Below are positions 29,268 through 37,294 of a DNA stretch of 64,000 nt, in pieces; positions within the stretch are counted from its first letter, which is position 1, and each line of letters starts with the position of its first letter. Source of the stretch: Rothia uropygialis (lineage in GTDB: Bacteria; Actinomycetota; Actinomycetes; Actinomycetales; Micrococcaceae); the NCBI RefSeq assembly GCF_004137765.1, contig NZ_NOIS01000001.1, forward strand, positions 62,001 through 126,000. Reading direction: 5' to 3'. The translations under genes were made by a program, and so were the position numbers. Below the pieces are notes generated by a model. It was not told where the DNA came from. It saw only the letters and a list, made by a program, of their open reading frames with translations, and did no database searches.

Positions 29268-29474
29268 ATGAAAGAATCCCCGACCCTCATGAACAAGATC
29301 CGAAAGTCCGCAATCGTCCGGTTCGCTTCGGGTGTTCTGGGCGCGGACAAGTATGAACGCTACCTGGACTACCATCGACGCCACGGGAACTCCGAGCCTC
29401 CCATGACCGAGAAAGAATATTGGCGTTCGCTGACCGACCACCAGGAAACCAACCCTGGCGCGAGGTGTTGCTAG
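29268..29474 (+). CDS. YbdD/YjiX-family small protein, CstA partner
   Basis: 68 residues; contains the family sequence FASGVLGADKYERYLDYHRR, close to the VxGxxxYxxYxxHxxxxHP pattern, with MTEKEYWRSLTDHQE following. These proteins accompany CstA/BtsT and are thought to aid transporter activity. GGAGAGGA before the ATG. A strong hairpin lies 17 bases after the stop. Confidence 0.88.
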   Translation: MKESPTLMNKIRKSAIVRFASGVLGADKYERYLDYHRRHGNSEPPMTEKEYWRSLTDHQETNPGARCC

Positions 29475-29490
29475 CGGCTGCACACAAAAG

Positions 29491-29540
29491 CGGCGCGCGC
29501 CGTTCTCCTGCCCGTGGGCCGGAGAACGGCGCGCGCCGCC
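29491..29540 (+). terminator. Terminator of cstA-ybdD
   Basis: A perfect 19-bp stem (29491-29509 with 29522-29540) around a 12-base loop, followed by CGTTGTT and later TTCTTTGGTTTT. Placed just after the YbdD-type gene. Confidence 0.85.
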
Positions 29541-29936
29541 GTTGTTCGGGGGTGCTTCTTTGGTTTTCGACAAACCGTCACGGCGAGTTTCCTCGGATGT
29601 CTTCTGGTTCTTCTCGGTGTTCTTCCGTGACCGAGGGGCGAGGTGGGACCGGGAGCACGGATGTGTCACCTCGCGGAGGGGGTCCACGTCGTAGCCCGTG
29701 CCGGGTGCTGTTGGGTGGGGGTGCCGGCACCGAATCAGGCACCATCACCCAACGAGGCAGACGGATACCGAGAAGAACAGCGCCCGTCTCAGGGCCTTGT
29801 TCCCGCGCCGCGATGCCTTACCCGGATCACGGGTAACTAGGGGGGAAACATCGTGCCGGGCCCGGCTGGTGACTCACGCCGTCGTCCTCGCGGCTATTGA
29901 CGCCACGGAAAAGGTAACGGGGAAACCGACGCCACC
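29541..29936. other. Intergenic region with insertion-sequence scar
   Basis: About 395 bases between the cstA terminator and the ABC transporter end. Apart from the IS110-like fragment at 29745-29837, I see no intact gene. Confidence 0.5.
29745..29837 (-). mobile_element. Fragment of an IS110-family transposase gene
   Basis: On the minus strand this short frame encodes VTRDPGKASRRGNKALRRAL and then FFSVSVCLVG before a stop. It resembles the C-terminal transposase_20 (IS110/IS116/IS902) region, where a basic stretch and GNKxLRRALFxSA are conserved. About thirty codons remain and no ends or flanking repeats can be seen. The assignment is by pattern only. Confidence 0.4.
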
Positions 29937-30674
29937 TCAGATCGCCGTGAACGTATTGAGGTATCGCTTGATGCGCTCGTTCGCGGAAGAGAAGAACTCT
30001 TCGGGGGTGCCGTCGAAGCCGAGGCGACCGTCGTCGAGGAAGATCACGCGGTCGGCAACTTTCCGAGCGAACTGGATGTTGTGGGTCACGACCACCAGTG
30101 ACCGCTTCTCCTCGGCCAGGTCGACCAGCACCTTGATGACTTCCGCCTCCAACTCAGGGTCCAGTGCGGAGGTCGGCTCGTCGAAGAGCAGGTAGTCCGG
30201 CGCGACGGCCAGAGCCCGTGCAATCGCCACACGTTGCTGCTGCCCTCCGGAGAGGTTGTCCGGGTATTCCGTGAGCCGATCCGCCAGGCCTACCTTGCGG
30301 AGCAGCTCTTTCGCGCGGGCCTCGCCCTCCGAGGGCGAGATCTTGCCATTCAGAACCGGTGGCAGCGACACATTCTTCAGCACGTTCTGATTGGGGAAGA
30401 GGTTGTAGCCCTGGAAAACCATGGCCGAATGCCTTCGTATGGACCGAATCTGAGCGTCGGACAGGCGTCCGCCGAACTCGACCGCGTCGTCGTTGATCTG
30501 CAGGGTCCCGGACTCCGGCACCTCCAGCAGATCCATGATGCGCAACAAAGTCGATTTGCCGGAACCTGAGGGGCCCAGAACCACCGTTGTTTCGCCTTCA
30601 CGCAGTTGCAGGTCCACGCCGTTCAGGACTGTGTTGTCCCCGTAGGACTTCGATACGTTTTTCAGCTCAAGCAT
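29937..30674 (-). CDS. Polar amino acid ABC transporter, ATP-binding protein
   Basis: A 245-residue ATPase energising uptake at the inner face of the membrane. Walker [11 protein letters not shown]-loop [10 protein letters not shown], signature [15 protein letters not shown] and Walker [15 protein letters not shown] are all intact. The arrangement ATPase-permease-binding protein plus a trans-sulfuration enzyme upstream suggests cystine or a related amino acid as cargo. Its start overlaps the permease end by eight bases. It is the last gene of the unit running 33338 to 29937. Confidence 0.93.
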   Translation of the reverse strand: MLELKNVSKSYGDNTVLNGVDLQLREGETTVVLGPSGSGKSTLLRIMDLLEVPESGTLQINDDAVEFGGRLSDAQIRSIRRHSAMVFQGYNLFPNQNVLKNVSLPPVLNGKISPSEGEARAKELLRKVGLADRLTEYPDNLSGGQQQRVAIARALAVAPDYLLFDEPTSALDPELEAEVIKVLVDLAEEKRSLVVVTHNIQFARKVADRVIFLDDGRLGFDGTPEEFFSSANERIKRYLNTFTAI

Positions 30675-31341
30675 TGGTGCTCCTGATGTAGCGCGAGGAT
30701 GCTTTTTCGACCCGGCTCTGGATCAACGACAGGATCGTGAAAATCACCAGGTAAATGACCGCGACTTCGATGTAGAGAGTCAGCGGTTGGAAATTGGTTG
30801 CCGCGATCTGGCGCCCGACCTGAAAGACATCGGCCAGGGTAATCACCATGACCAGCGAGGTCCCCTTGACAAGGTCGATCAGGTCGTTGCCCAGCGGGGG
30901 CAGGGCGATCCGCATGGCCTGGGGAGCCACCACGTGACGAAGGGTCTGCCAACTGGTCAGATTCAATGTCTTTGCCGCCTCGAGCTGTCCGCGAGGAATC
31001 GATTGAACCGAGGCGCGCAACGTCTCGGCGGCATAGGCGCCGGTGTTGAAAGTGAACGCGATGATTGCGGACGTCCAGGCTGAAAGCGTGATCCCTATTG
31101 CCGGCAACCCGTAGAAGATGATGAACAGTTGCACCAGAATCGGGGTTCCGCGGAACAGCCACACGTAGAAGCGAGAAATCCATTGCAGAATTCGTATACG
31201 TCCCATGCGCATCGCGGTGGCGAGCACGGCGACGATCAGCGCTAGGACGAACGCTATGATGCTCAGTGGGATGGTGACCTTGATGGTCGCCATCAGCAAC
31301 TGGGGCAGTGACTGTGCCCAGAGATTCAAAGTTTCGTTCAT
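30667..31341 (-). CDS. Polar amino acid ABC transporter, permease
   Basis: A 224-residue permease of the His/Glu/Gln/Arg/Opine family with about five membrane spans. The EAA-type loop is visible (GQLEAAKTLNLTSWQTLRHVVAPQAMRIALPPLGNDLI, of which EAAK...LP is conserved), as are the segments FRGTPILVQLFIIFYGLP. It lies 13 bases after the binding-protein gene and overlaps the ATPase gene. TcyB/YecS-type cystine permeases are similar in size and pattern; the cargo is inferred. Confidence 0.92.
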   Translation of the reverse strand: MNETLNLWAQSLPQLLMATIKVTIPLSIIAFVLALIVAVLATAMRMGRIRILQWISRFYVWLFRGTPILVQLFIIFYGLPAIGITLSAWTSAIIAFTFNTGAYAAETLRASVQSIPRGQLEAAKTLNLTSWQTLRHVVAPQAMRIALPPLGNDLIDLVKGTSLVMVITLADVFQVGRQIAATNFQPLTLYIEVAVIYLVIFTILSLIQSRVEKASSRYIRSTNA

Positions 31342-31354
31342 GGTTTCGCTTCGC

Positions 31355-32188
31355 TCACGAGGTGGCTGACGTGGGAGTCAGATCGGTCTGGACGTACTTC
31401 TGATAGATATTCTTCAAATCTCCGTCGTCCATGTGCTTCTTGAGGGACTGGTCGATGGCCTGTTTGAGCTGTTCCTGCCCTTTGCCCATCAGGACCGCGG
31501 CCTGGGACGGATCGCCGAGGTTTCCGTCGAGCAGCCGAATTTTGTGGTCCGGCCGTTGTTCGAAGAACGCTTGGAAGGTGACGAAGTCGTTTCCGGTCAT
31601 GTCCACGCGGCCGAAAGAGACCAGCATCGCGGCTTCGTCGAAGCCGGTTACCGGCACCAGATTGGCTCCCTCGGCGGCCATCTGCTGGCCAAAATTCGAG
31701 GTTTCGGTTTGGGCCGCCGAATGGCCGGAGATCTCATCGGTGGTCTTCATCGGGGAATCCTCGACGACTCCGACCTTCCCCTGGCTTTCGGCGTACGGGA
31801 TCGAGAAGTCGAACTTCGCTTTGCGCTCGTCCGTGGCCGAGATGTTGTTGATGATGATGTCGTAGCGTCCCGCATCGACACCTGCGATGAGCGAGTCCCA
31901 TTGCGTCTCGACGTACTTGGCTTTGACACCGAGATCTTGGGCGATCAGGTCACCGATCTCCTTCTCAAAGCCGACCAGTTCGCCCGAGTCGTCGTGGTAT
32001 CCGTAGGGCCGGAAGGTGCCTTCCATGCCGATTCGAAGAGTTCCGTTGTTTTGGATGGCCGGCAGACCGGTACCCGTGGTCGCGGCCTCGTCACCCGAGC
32101 TTTCCGATGAGCACGCCGCGAGCAGGGCGCCAAAGGCCCCCAAGCCGACGAGCCCCAGTGCGTGTCTCCGGGTAGGTAGTGATGTCAT
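31355..32188 (-). CDS. ABC transporter substrate-binding lipoprotein, probable cystine/amino acid
   Basis: 277 residues. An N-terminal signal with twin arginines (R7-R8) and lipobox LLAAC (Cys26) predicts a membrane-anchored extracellular lipoprotein, perhaps Tat-exported. The SBP_bac_3 pattern follows: LRIGMEGTFRPYGYHDDSGELVGFEKEIGD and YDIIINNISATDERKAKFDFSIPY. The ligand is probably cystine given the adjacent trans-sulfuration enzyme, but other polar amino acids fit. Confidence 0.92.
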   Translation of the reverse strand: MTSLPTRRHALGLVGLGAFGALLAACSSESSGDEAATTGTGLPAIQNNGTLRIGMEGTFRPYGYHDDSGELVGFEKEIGDLIAQDLGVKAKYVETQWDSLIAGVDAGRYDIIINNISATDERKAKFDFSIPYAESQGKVGVVEDSPMKTTDEISGHSAAQTETSNFGQQMAAEGANLVPVTGFDEAAMLVSFGRVDMTGNDFVTFQAFFEQRPDHKIRLLDGNLGDPSQAAVLMGKGQEQLKQAIDQSLKKHMDDGDLKNIYQKYVQTDLTPTSATS

Positions 32189-32204
32189 GGTCTTCCTTTC
32201 GACC

Positions 32205-33338
32205 TCAGGCCGCGTCCAACGCGCCGACGAGGTCGGAAATCAAGTCTTCCGCGTCCTCGATGCCCACGGCCACTCGCACGAGGTTTTCGGAAATCTCCGC
32301 TGTGACTAGGTCTTTCTCAGAATAGGCGCCTTGAGTCATGCTTGCGGGAAGGCACAGCAAAGATTCGATGCCGCCGAGGCTCACGGCGAATCCGAAGACC
32401 TTCAACGCACCCAGGAAGGCTTGGATGTTCTTGCCGTCCGCGATCTCCATCGAGAACACCGCTCCGGGCCCGTCCGCCTGTCGGATCTGGATTTCGGTCT
32501 CCTCGGCGCTGTACGAACCTGGGGTGTGGATCCGTGAGACGGCAGGGTGGTCCTGGATTGCCTCGATGACGCGTCGGGCGTTCTCTTGCTGACGATCCAC
32601 GCGGAGGGCGAGGGTCTTGACGTTTTGGAGGAGCCTGTACGAATCGATGGGGGAGAGCACACCACCGGAAATGAGCTGAGCTTTGAACAGCTCTTCTGCG
32701 AGCGCCTCATCGTTGGTTGCCGCAACGCCTCCCAGCAGATCGCCGTGTCCGGCAAGGTACTTGGTGGCCGACTGGACCGTCATATCGGCCCCAAGATCGA
32801 GCGGACGCTGAAGGTAGGGGGTCAGGAAGGTATTGTCCACGACGAGGACCGCGCCGTTGCGGTGCGCCAAATCCGCGATCCGCTGGATATCGGCGACGCG
32901 CAGCGTCGGGTTGGAGGGCGTCTCCAGGAAGACCATGGCGACCGAATCGTCGAAGTCCTCATCGGTCAGCGCATTCGGGTCGTTGACGAAGCGATGTTCT
33001 ACCCCGCGCTTGGGCAGCTCAATGGTCGCGAAGCGGTAGTTGCCGCCATAGACGGGCAACGACATGATGACGGACTCACCGGCCCGCAAAGTGCCCAACG
33101 CCGCCGCGGTTGCGGCCATGCCCGTCGCGTACAGAAATGCGTGAGTGGCATTCTCCAGTGCTGCGAGGGTCTGCTGCGCGTTATCGCGGGTGGGGTTGCC
33201 GCCTCGCTGATACTCGTATTCCCCCTCGCCGCCTTCGGTCGGTTGGAGAAAGGTCGACGCCGCATAGATCGGTGGCGTCACCGCGCCTTGTTCGACATTT
33301 TCAAGCGCGTGGATGGTTCGAGTCGTGAAGCCTGCCAT
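32205..33338 (-). CDS. Cystathionine gamma-synthase/gamma-lyase (trans-sulfuration PLP enzyme)
   Basis: PLP enzyme of the Cys/Met metabolism family, 377 residues, cytosolic. Substrate-contact motifs ASTFLQPTEGGEGEYEYQRGGNPTRDNAQ (YxYxR.GNPT) and the PLP lysine in QSATKYLAGHGDLLGG are clear; the terminal SLGGIESLLCLPASMTQ segment is also typical. Whether it makes or cleaves cystathionine cannot be told from sequence. GAAAGG upstream of 33338 favours this start over the in-frame ATG at 33389. First gene of the unit with the ABC transporter, 16 bases before the binding protein. Confidence 0.92.
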   Translation of the reverse strand: MAGFTTRTIHALENVEQGAVTPPIYAASTFLQPTEGGEGEYEYQRGGNPTRDNAQQTLAALENATHAFLYATGMAATAAALGTLRAGESVIMSLPVYGGNYRFATIELPKRGVEHRFVNDPNALTDEDFDDSVAMVFLETPSNPTLRVADIQRIADLAHRNGAVLVVDNTFLTPYLQRPLDLGADMTVQSATKYLAGHGDLLGGVAATNDEALAEELFKAQLISGGVLSPIDSYRLLQNVKTLALRVDRQQENARRVIEAIQDHPAVSRIHTPGSYSAEETEIQIRQADGPGAVFSMEIADGKNIQAFLGALKVFGFAVSLGGIESLLCLPASMTQGAYSEKDLVTAEISENLVRVAVGIEDAEDLISDLVGALDAA

Positions 33339-33664
33339 GTTAGGGCATACCTTTCGAGTTACTGGAGAGTCGTGAATCTGACCTCTCAACGACTATTCAA
33401 TGCTGGAAAATTCCTTGGGGCATCGAGAAGGTCCGCTGTGTGACGCCGCGTTGCGATTCGCTGGGAATCTCCGGTGCGACAGGCGTGAGTGGGTGGCCGT
33501 GTGATCCGATCGCTCAGGGCCGTTCGTCTGGGAGGGCGCTGCGTATTGTCCCGAAGGTCTTGGCGTCGGCTTCGTGAAGTGACAGTGTGTCAATAAGTCA
33601 TTGACCCTGTATCCTAGTGAGGTAGACCTAACCCGCTGAGGGCGGGCATGCGAGAGGAGGGACC
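33339..33664. other. Divergent control region
   Basis: 326 bases between the minus-strand trans-sulfuration/ABC unit and the plus-strand gene at 33665. Contains the promoter listed at 33587-33615. I looked for a SAM or T-box leader before the trans-sulfuration gene and found none that I can recognise. Confidence 0.5.
33587..33615 (+). promoter_or_regulatory. Candidate promoter for the 166-residue hypothetical gene
   Basis: GTGTCA (33587-33592) and TATCCT (33610-33615) with 17-base spacing, about 50 bases before the GTG start at 33665. Confidence 0.45.
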
Positions 33665-34165
33665 GTGGGGCTGAAGGATTTCGTCCAGGGGAGGCGTGAC
33701 TCCGCCGATATGGGGCAGGGCGTATGGCGCCGGGCCCATGATCGTTTTCGGCGCGGTCTCGACCGGTTCCACCAGATTCTGGAGAGGGTCGATGACGAGG
33801 CCTCTCTCGATGCTCTGATTCCGGCGGCCAATAGGCTGGCCGACCTCTTGCCCGAGGTGCGAGGAATAGCAACCGGTGCGCAGCGGGTCGCCCCCAGCGA
33901 TTCAACGGATGTTCCGGCCTCGCGGGAAGGGCATTACGCCGATCTGCACCGGGCCCTGTCCAAGGCGGGCAATTCGCTGGCATTGTGCGCCGAGGCCTTG
34001 GCCATGATGCGGTGCGACGGAGCATGCGCGGGCGGATGTTCCAAGGTTGAGTCGGTCGAGCGGCGAGTAGTCACGGTCGAAGAGCAGGTTGCGGAGGCCG
34101 CTCGGCTCCTCCGCCTCGTCGAGGGTTCCGGTGAATCCGCCGATGGTGGCGTTTCGGCCGCTTAG
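33665..34165 (+). CDS. Hypothetical helical protein with a C-terminal-half Cys cluster
   Basis: 166 residues, GTG start preceded by AGAGGAGGGACC, an excellent ribosome site. Mostly amphipathic helices (for example WRRAHDRFRRGLDRFHQILE) with no signal peptide or membrane span. Four cysteines: Cys108, then Cys117, Cys121 and Cys125 in RCDGACAGGC, spaced by threes, which could bind a metal. A final heptad-like helix VVTVEEQVAEAARLLRLVE suggests a coiled coil. I do not recognise a family. It has its own promoter and is isolated from neighbours. Confidence 0.75.
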   Translation: MGLKDFVQGRRDSADMGQGVWRRAHDRFRRGLDRFHQILERVDDEASLDALIPAANRLADLLPEVRGIATGAQRVAPSDSTDVPASREGHYADLHRALSKAGNSLALCAEALAMMRCDGACAGGCSKVESVERRVVTVEEQVAEAARLLRLVEGSGESADGGVSAA

Positions 34166-34343
34166 CGGGCTTTGCCTGTGGCGTTCCGTCGATCGCTCTA
34201 CGGCCTCGCCGGGTCTCTGCTCGGGCCCGGATCGTGTACGCCCTGAACGGCACGAAGAGCCGTTCCTCGGTCGGTGAAGGTGTTAGCGATCGGTGAGGCA
34301 GCGGCAGTTTTTGGCGCCGGGTGGCCTGGCGCGGATGGGTGCC

Positions 34344-34799
34344 TCAGTCCTGCGCCCGTACGTGGTTGACGACTTTCATCATCGACGAGTGGAGGGCCTG
34401 TAATTCTTCTTTGTCCATGCCGAGTCGTTGCATCATGATGCCCGGGATCTTCTCGGCCTCTTTCCTCAATTCCTTGCCGGTCCGGGTTAGCGCTATGTCG
34501 AGGGACCGGTTGTCCTGGGAATTCCTGTCTCGAGTGAGGTAGCCCTGCGTCTCGAGGCGTTTGAGGAGTGGGGAGAGTGTTCCCGAGTCGATGCTCAGGC
34601 GTTCGCCCAGTTCCTTGACCGAAATGGGGGAGCGCTGCCACAGGGCGAGCATGACCAGGTATTGCGGATGTGTCAGCTTGAGCGGCTCCAGGACGGGCCG
34701 ATACGCCGCGATCACACTGCGGGAAGCCAAGGAAATCGCAAAGCAGACCTGGCTTTCCAGGGCGAGGGGATCTTCCGTGGGGAAGTCCGGTTTGTTCAT
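34344..34799 (-). CDS. MarR-family regulator, OhrR-like
   Basis: 151 residues. Winged-helix MarR protein whose N-terminus matches OhrR, the peroxide sensor repressing organic hydroperoxide resistance: LESQVCFAISLASR places a cysteine at residue 19 in the position of the reactive OhrR cysteine, followed by LTHPQYLVMLALW. The recognition helix is in VKELGERLSIDSGTLSPLLKRLE. An OhrR-box-like palindrome (34888-34902) lies upstream. Divergent on the other strand is a 61-residue protein, where one would expect ohr. No ohr gene is in the window. Confidence 0.85.
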   Translation of the reverse strand: MNKPDFPTEDPLALESQVCFAISLASRSVIAAYRPVLEPLKLTHPQYLVMLALWQRSPISVKELGERLSIDSGTLSPLLKRLETQGYLTRDRNSQDNRSLDIALTRTGKELRKEAEKIPGIMMQRLGMDKEELQALHSSMMKVVNHVRAQD

Positions 34800-34887
34800 T
34801 CGTGTCGCTCCCTACCCGTGAGGAGATTCGTGTGCTGTCGCGGCCGCAATAGATTCTAAACCGGATTGCCTGACCTCGTAGTTTGCG

Positions 34888-34902
34888 TACAATGAGTTTG
34901 TA
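34888..34902. promoter_or_regulatory. OhrR-type operator
   Basis: TACAATGAGTTTGTA, an inverted repeat with 5 of 6 paired positions, close to the TACAATT/AATTGTA element bound by OhrR. It lies between the divergent OhrR-like and 61-residue genes, 24 bases before the latter's start, so it could control both. Confidence 0.65.
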
Positions 34903-34925
34903 CACAAACTAATGGAGGGACAGTC

Positions 34926-35111
34926 ATGAGCAAGCCCCAAAAAGGCGATCAGTTCTCCTGGGGATTCCGACTCCAGAATCGAGCCGTCAGCACCCTCCTG
35001 CTGTTTATCGGACCTGCCCAGGGTAGTTCGGAAAGTGACCCCCGGCAGCGTCTCAAGCGCGAGTACAACCGCCGCAAGGCCCTCCATGAGCAACGGAAAT
35101 CGGAAAGCTAA
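34926..35111 (+). CDS. 61-residue protein of unknown function, probably OhrR-controlled
   Basis: Small basic protein beginning MSKPQKGDQFSWGFRLQNRA, followed by a short hydrophobic stretch VSTLLLFIGPAQG and a charged tail DPRQRLKREYNRRKALHEQR. GGAGGGA precedes the ATG. The middle segment is too short and polar for a sure membrane span but could associate with membranes. Its divergent placement from an OhrR-like regulator across a shared operator suggests induction by organic peroxide or a similar stress. I recognise no domain. Confidence 0.75.
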   Translation: MSKPQKGDQFSWGFRLQNRAVSTLLLFIGPAQGSSESDPRQRLKREYNRRKALHEQRKSES

Positions 35112-35199
35112 CTCCCTCCTGCCGGAGGAGCCCTTCGGATCGTTCAAAGGACCCGTTTTAGCACTGAAACGGGTCCTTTCGGCAACTCGGAGGAGGAGG

Positions 35200-35835
35200 T
35201 CAGATCAATTTGCTTTCGCGAGCTTTCGATATCGCGGCCGTCCGATTTTCGACGCCGAGCTTCCCATAGATGTGCACGAGGTGCGTCTTGACGGTCGCCT
35301 CGGAAATGAACAGTTTCTTGGACAGCTCACGGTTGCTCAACCCGGTGGCCAAGAGACGCAGTATCTCGGTCTCCCGTTCCGACAGGTTCTGCTCAGGGCG
35401 TTGCATGCTGGCCATGAGAGCCGCACTGACCTCCGGGGCCAAAGTGCTCTTGCCCGCCGCGGTATCCACGACGGCCCGTCGAAGGGCTTCGGCAGGTGCG
35501 TCCTTCAGGAGATACCCGAGGGCACCGGCTCGCACCGCGGCGACGATGTCGGCCTGCGTATCGTACGTGGTCAGGATCAACACCGGTGGACCCTGCATCT
35601 CCTTGAATCGGGCGGTAGCGGTGATTCCGTCCATCTCGGGCATCTGTATGTCCATGACCACGAGGTCAATGGCCTGGTCGGTTCCGGTCTTCGACTCAGC
35701 GACCTCGAGTGCTGACCGGCCGTTGCCGGCTTCGGCCACGACGACGACTTCGTCAAAACCGTCTAGGAGAGCGCGCAATCCAGCTCGCACTACGGGGTGA
35801 TCGTCGACCAATAGAACCCTGATCTTGGAGCTCAT
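35200..35835 (-). CDS. Response regulator, NarL/LuxR type (ChrA/HrrA-like)
   Basis: 211 residues: receiver domain with VLLVDDHPVVRAGL, phospho-acceptor Asp in LVVMDIQMPEMDG and Lys in GYLLKDAP, then a LuxR-type HTH (LSERETEILRLLATGLSNRELSKKLFISEATVKTHLVHI). The line ILTTYDTQADIVAAVRAGALGYLLKDAP closely follows ChrA/HrrA of corynebacteria, which answer haem. Its ATG overlaps the sensor kinase stop (35832-35835), so the two are coupled. The hrtBA pair next door is the expected target. Confidence 0.92.
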   Translation of the reverse strand: MSSKIRVLLVDDHPVVRAGLRALLDGFDEVVVVAEAGNGRSALEVAESKTGTDQAIDLVVMDIQMPEMDGITATARFKEMQGPPVLILTTYDTQADIVAAVRAGALGYLLKDAPAEALRRAVVDTAAGKSTLAPEVSAALMASMQRPEQNLSERETEILRLLATGLSNRELSKKLFISEATVKTHLVHIYGKLGVENRTAAISKARESKLI

Positions 35836-37193
35836 GCTCCCCCTTCGTTGTCGCTTGCGGTGTGCGCAGAGGTCAGTGGGATACGAACCCCGACAGCGGT
35901 GCCTTCGCCGGGAGAGGAGTCGATCGAAAGACTGCCTCCCAAAGTCTCGAGACGACGTCGCAATCCTATGAGCCCGTAGCCGCCTTCTGACGAATCGTTC
36001 AGACCGGCGGCGGGGTTGAAGCCGTCTCCGTCGTCGAAGATATCCAAAGTGACTTCGGCTTCCCAAACAGCAAGAGTCACCACAGCGAGGTCCGCGTTCG
36101 CATGTTTCGCGACGTTGGCGAGGCTTCCTTGGGCGGCGCGCAAGAGCGCGGAGGTGACGGGTTGGGGAAGGTCGGCTGCATCCTTGCCTTCGACGCGGAG
36201 TTCGCAACGCAAGGACCGGCCCGACGCCGCAGCCTGGCTCTGCGTCCTTTCGCACGTCACGCGCAGTGCGGGAAGGAGCGATTGACTCAACTCGGGGGAG
36301 GACAAGTCCTTGACGAACCGCCTGGCCTCGTCCAAATTCTCTGACGCAGTTTCCTGGATGGTCCCGACCCAGGAGCCAGCCTCGTCCAGACGTCCCGCCG
36401 CAAGGCTTCCGGCGGTCGCACGGGACATGAGAACTATGGACGACAGTCCCTGGGCCACAGTGTCGTGGATTTCGCGTGCTAGCCGCTCGCGCTCTTCCAT
36501 GCGGCCGGCTTGATGTTCTTTCTCGGCGAGCTCGGCTTGTGCGATGCGCAGGGCCTCGGCGACGCGCAGATGGTGGAGCGCTTCGTCGTGCAATGACCGG
36601 TACGCCGTGGAAATGATGATCGCCAGGCCTGCGCCCAGCATGGGGCCCAGAAGCGATCCCGGGGTGAAGCTGTCCAATTGGTCGGCGCGGGCCAGTTCCC
36701 ACAGTGGCACGAATGAAGCCATTGCCCAGAGCACCCCGACCGCAATGACCCCCTGCCACAGTTTGAGCAGGTGTAGGAAAAGGAACATCAGGGGGAAGAC
36801 GACCCACACGAAGTTCGCCGAGATGATGAGCAGCGCGATCCAGACTATGGTGACGGCCCCGAGCCACCACCCGGCAAAACGGCGCGGGTTCGCCGCGGTC
36901 GTGACGTGGCCCGACCGCAACGCTCGGGCATACCTGTTCTCCCACACGGTTCCGGTGAGATAGATAGCGCCCAGAAGCACGACGGCACAGATCGCGCAGA
37001 TCGCGGGCACCGTACTCGGAGTATCGGAGCTTCCGCCGAGGTAACGGATCAACCCGAAGACCAAGAGGAAAGCGAACATGACGTGCAAAGCGATGCGCAA
37101 TGTCTGCAGGACCCGGCTCGGGGCCGGCTGGGGCGCAAGGGTGTTCGGGGAGCTCACACATCTCACACTAGCGGGGAAGGGTTGACCGGACAT
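35832..37193 (-). CDS. Sensor histidine kinase (ChrS/HrrS-like, HisKA_3)
   Basis: About 453 residues with five or six membrane segments in the first 200 residues, then a dimerisation domain with phospho-His in EERERLAREIHDTVAQGLSSIVLM and an ATPase domain ending GYGLIGLRRRLETLGGSLSIDSSPGEGTAV. The topology fits intramembrane sensing of haem or envelope stress. The start is uncertain: an ATG at 37193 has no good ribosome site, and downstream GTGs are possible. Coupled to the regulator; hrtBA diverges upstream from 37295. Confidence 0.9.
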   Translation of the reverse strand: MSGQPFPASVRCVSSPNTLAPQPAPSRVLQTLRIALHVMFAFLLVFGLIRYLGGSSDTPSTVPAICAICAVVLLGAIYLTGTVWENRYARALRSGHVTTAANPRRFAGWWLGAVTIVWIALLIISANFVWVVFPLMFLFLHLLKLWQGVIAVGVLWAMASFVPLWELARADQLDSFTPGSLLGPMLGAGLAIIISTAYRSLHDEALHHLRVAEALRIAQAELAEKEHQAGRMEERERLAREIHDTVAQGLSSIVLMSRATAGSLAAGRLDEAGSWVGTIQETASENLDEARRFVKDLSSPELSQSLLPALRVTCERTQSQAAASGRSLRCELRVEGKDAADLPQPVTSALLRAAQGSLANVAKHANADLAVVTLAVWEAEVTLDIFDDGDGFNPAAGLNDSSEGGYGLIGLRRRLETLGGSLSIDSSPGEGTAVGVRIPLTSAHTASDNEGGA

Positions 37194-37294
37194 CAACCGA
37201 ATGGATGATACGAGGTTCAGCAATCCTTCCGATGTGCGCGTGAGGCCTGCGCGGAAGAGTGGATACCAACGAAATCCACTCGAAAGGAACCAAG

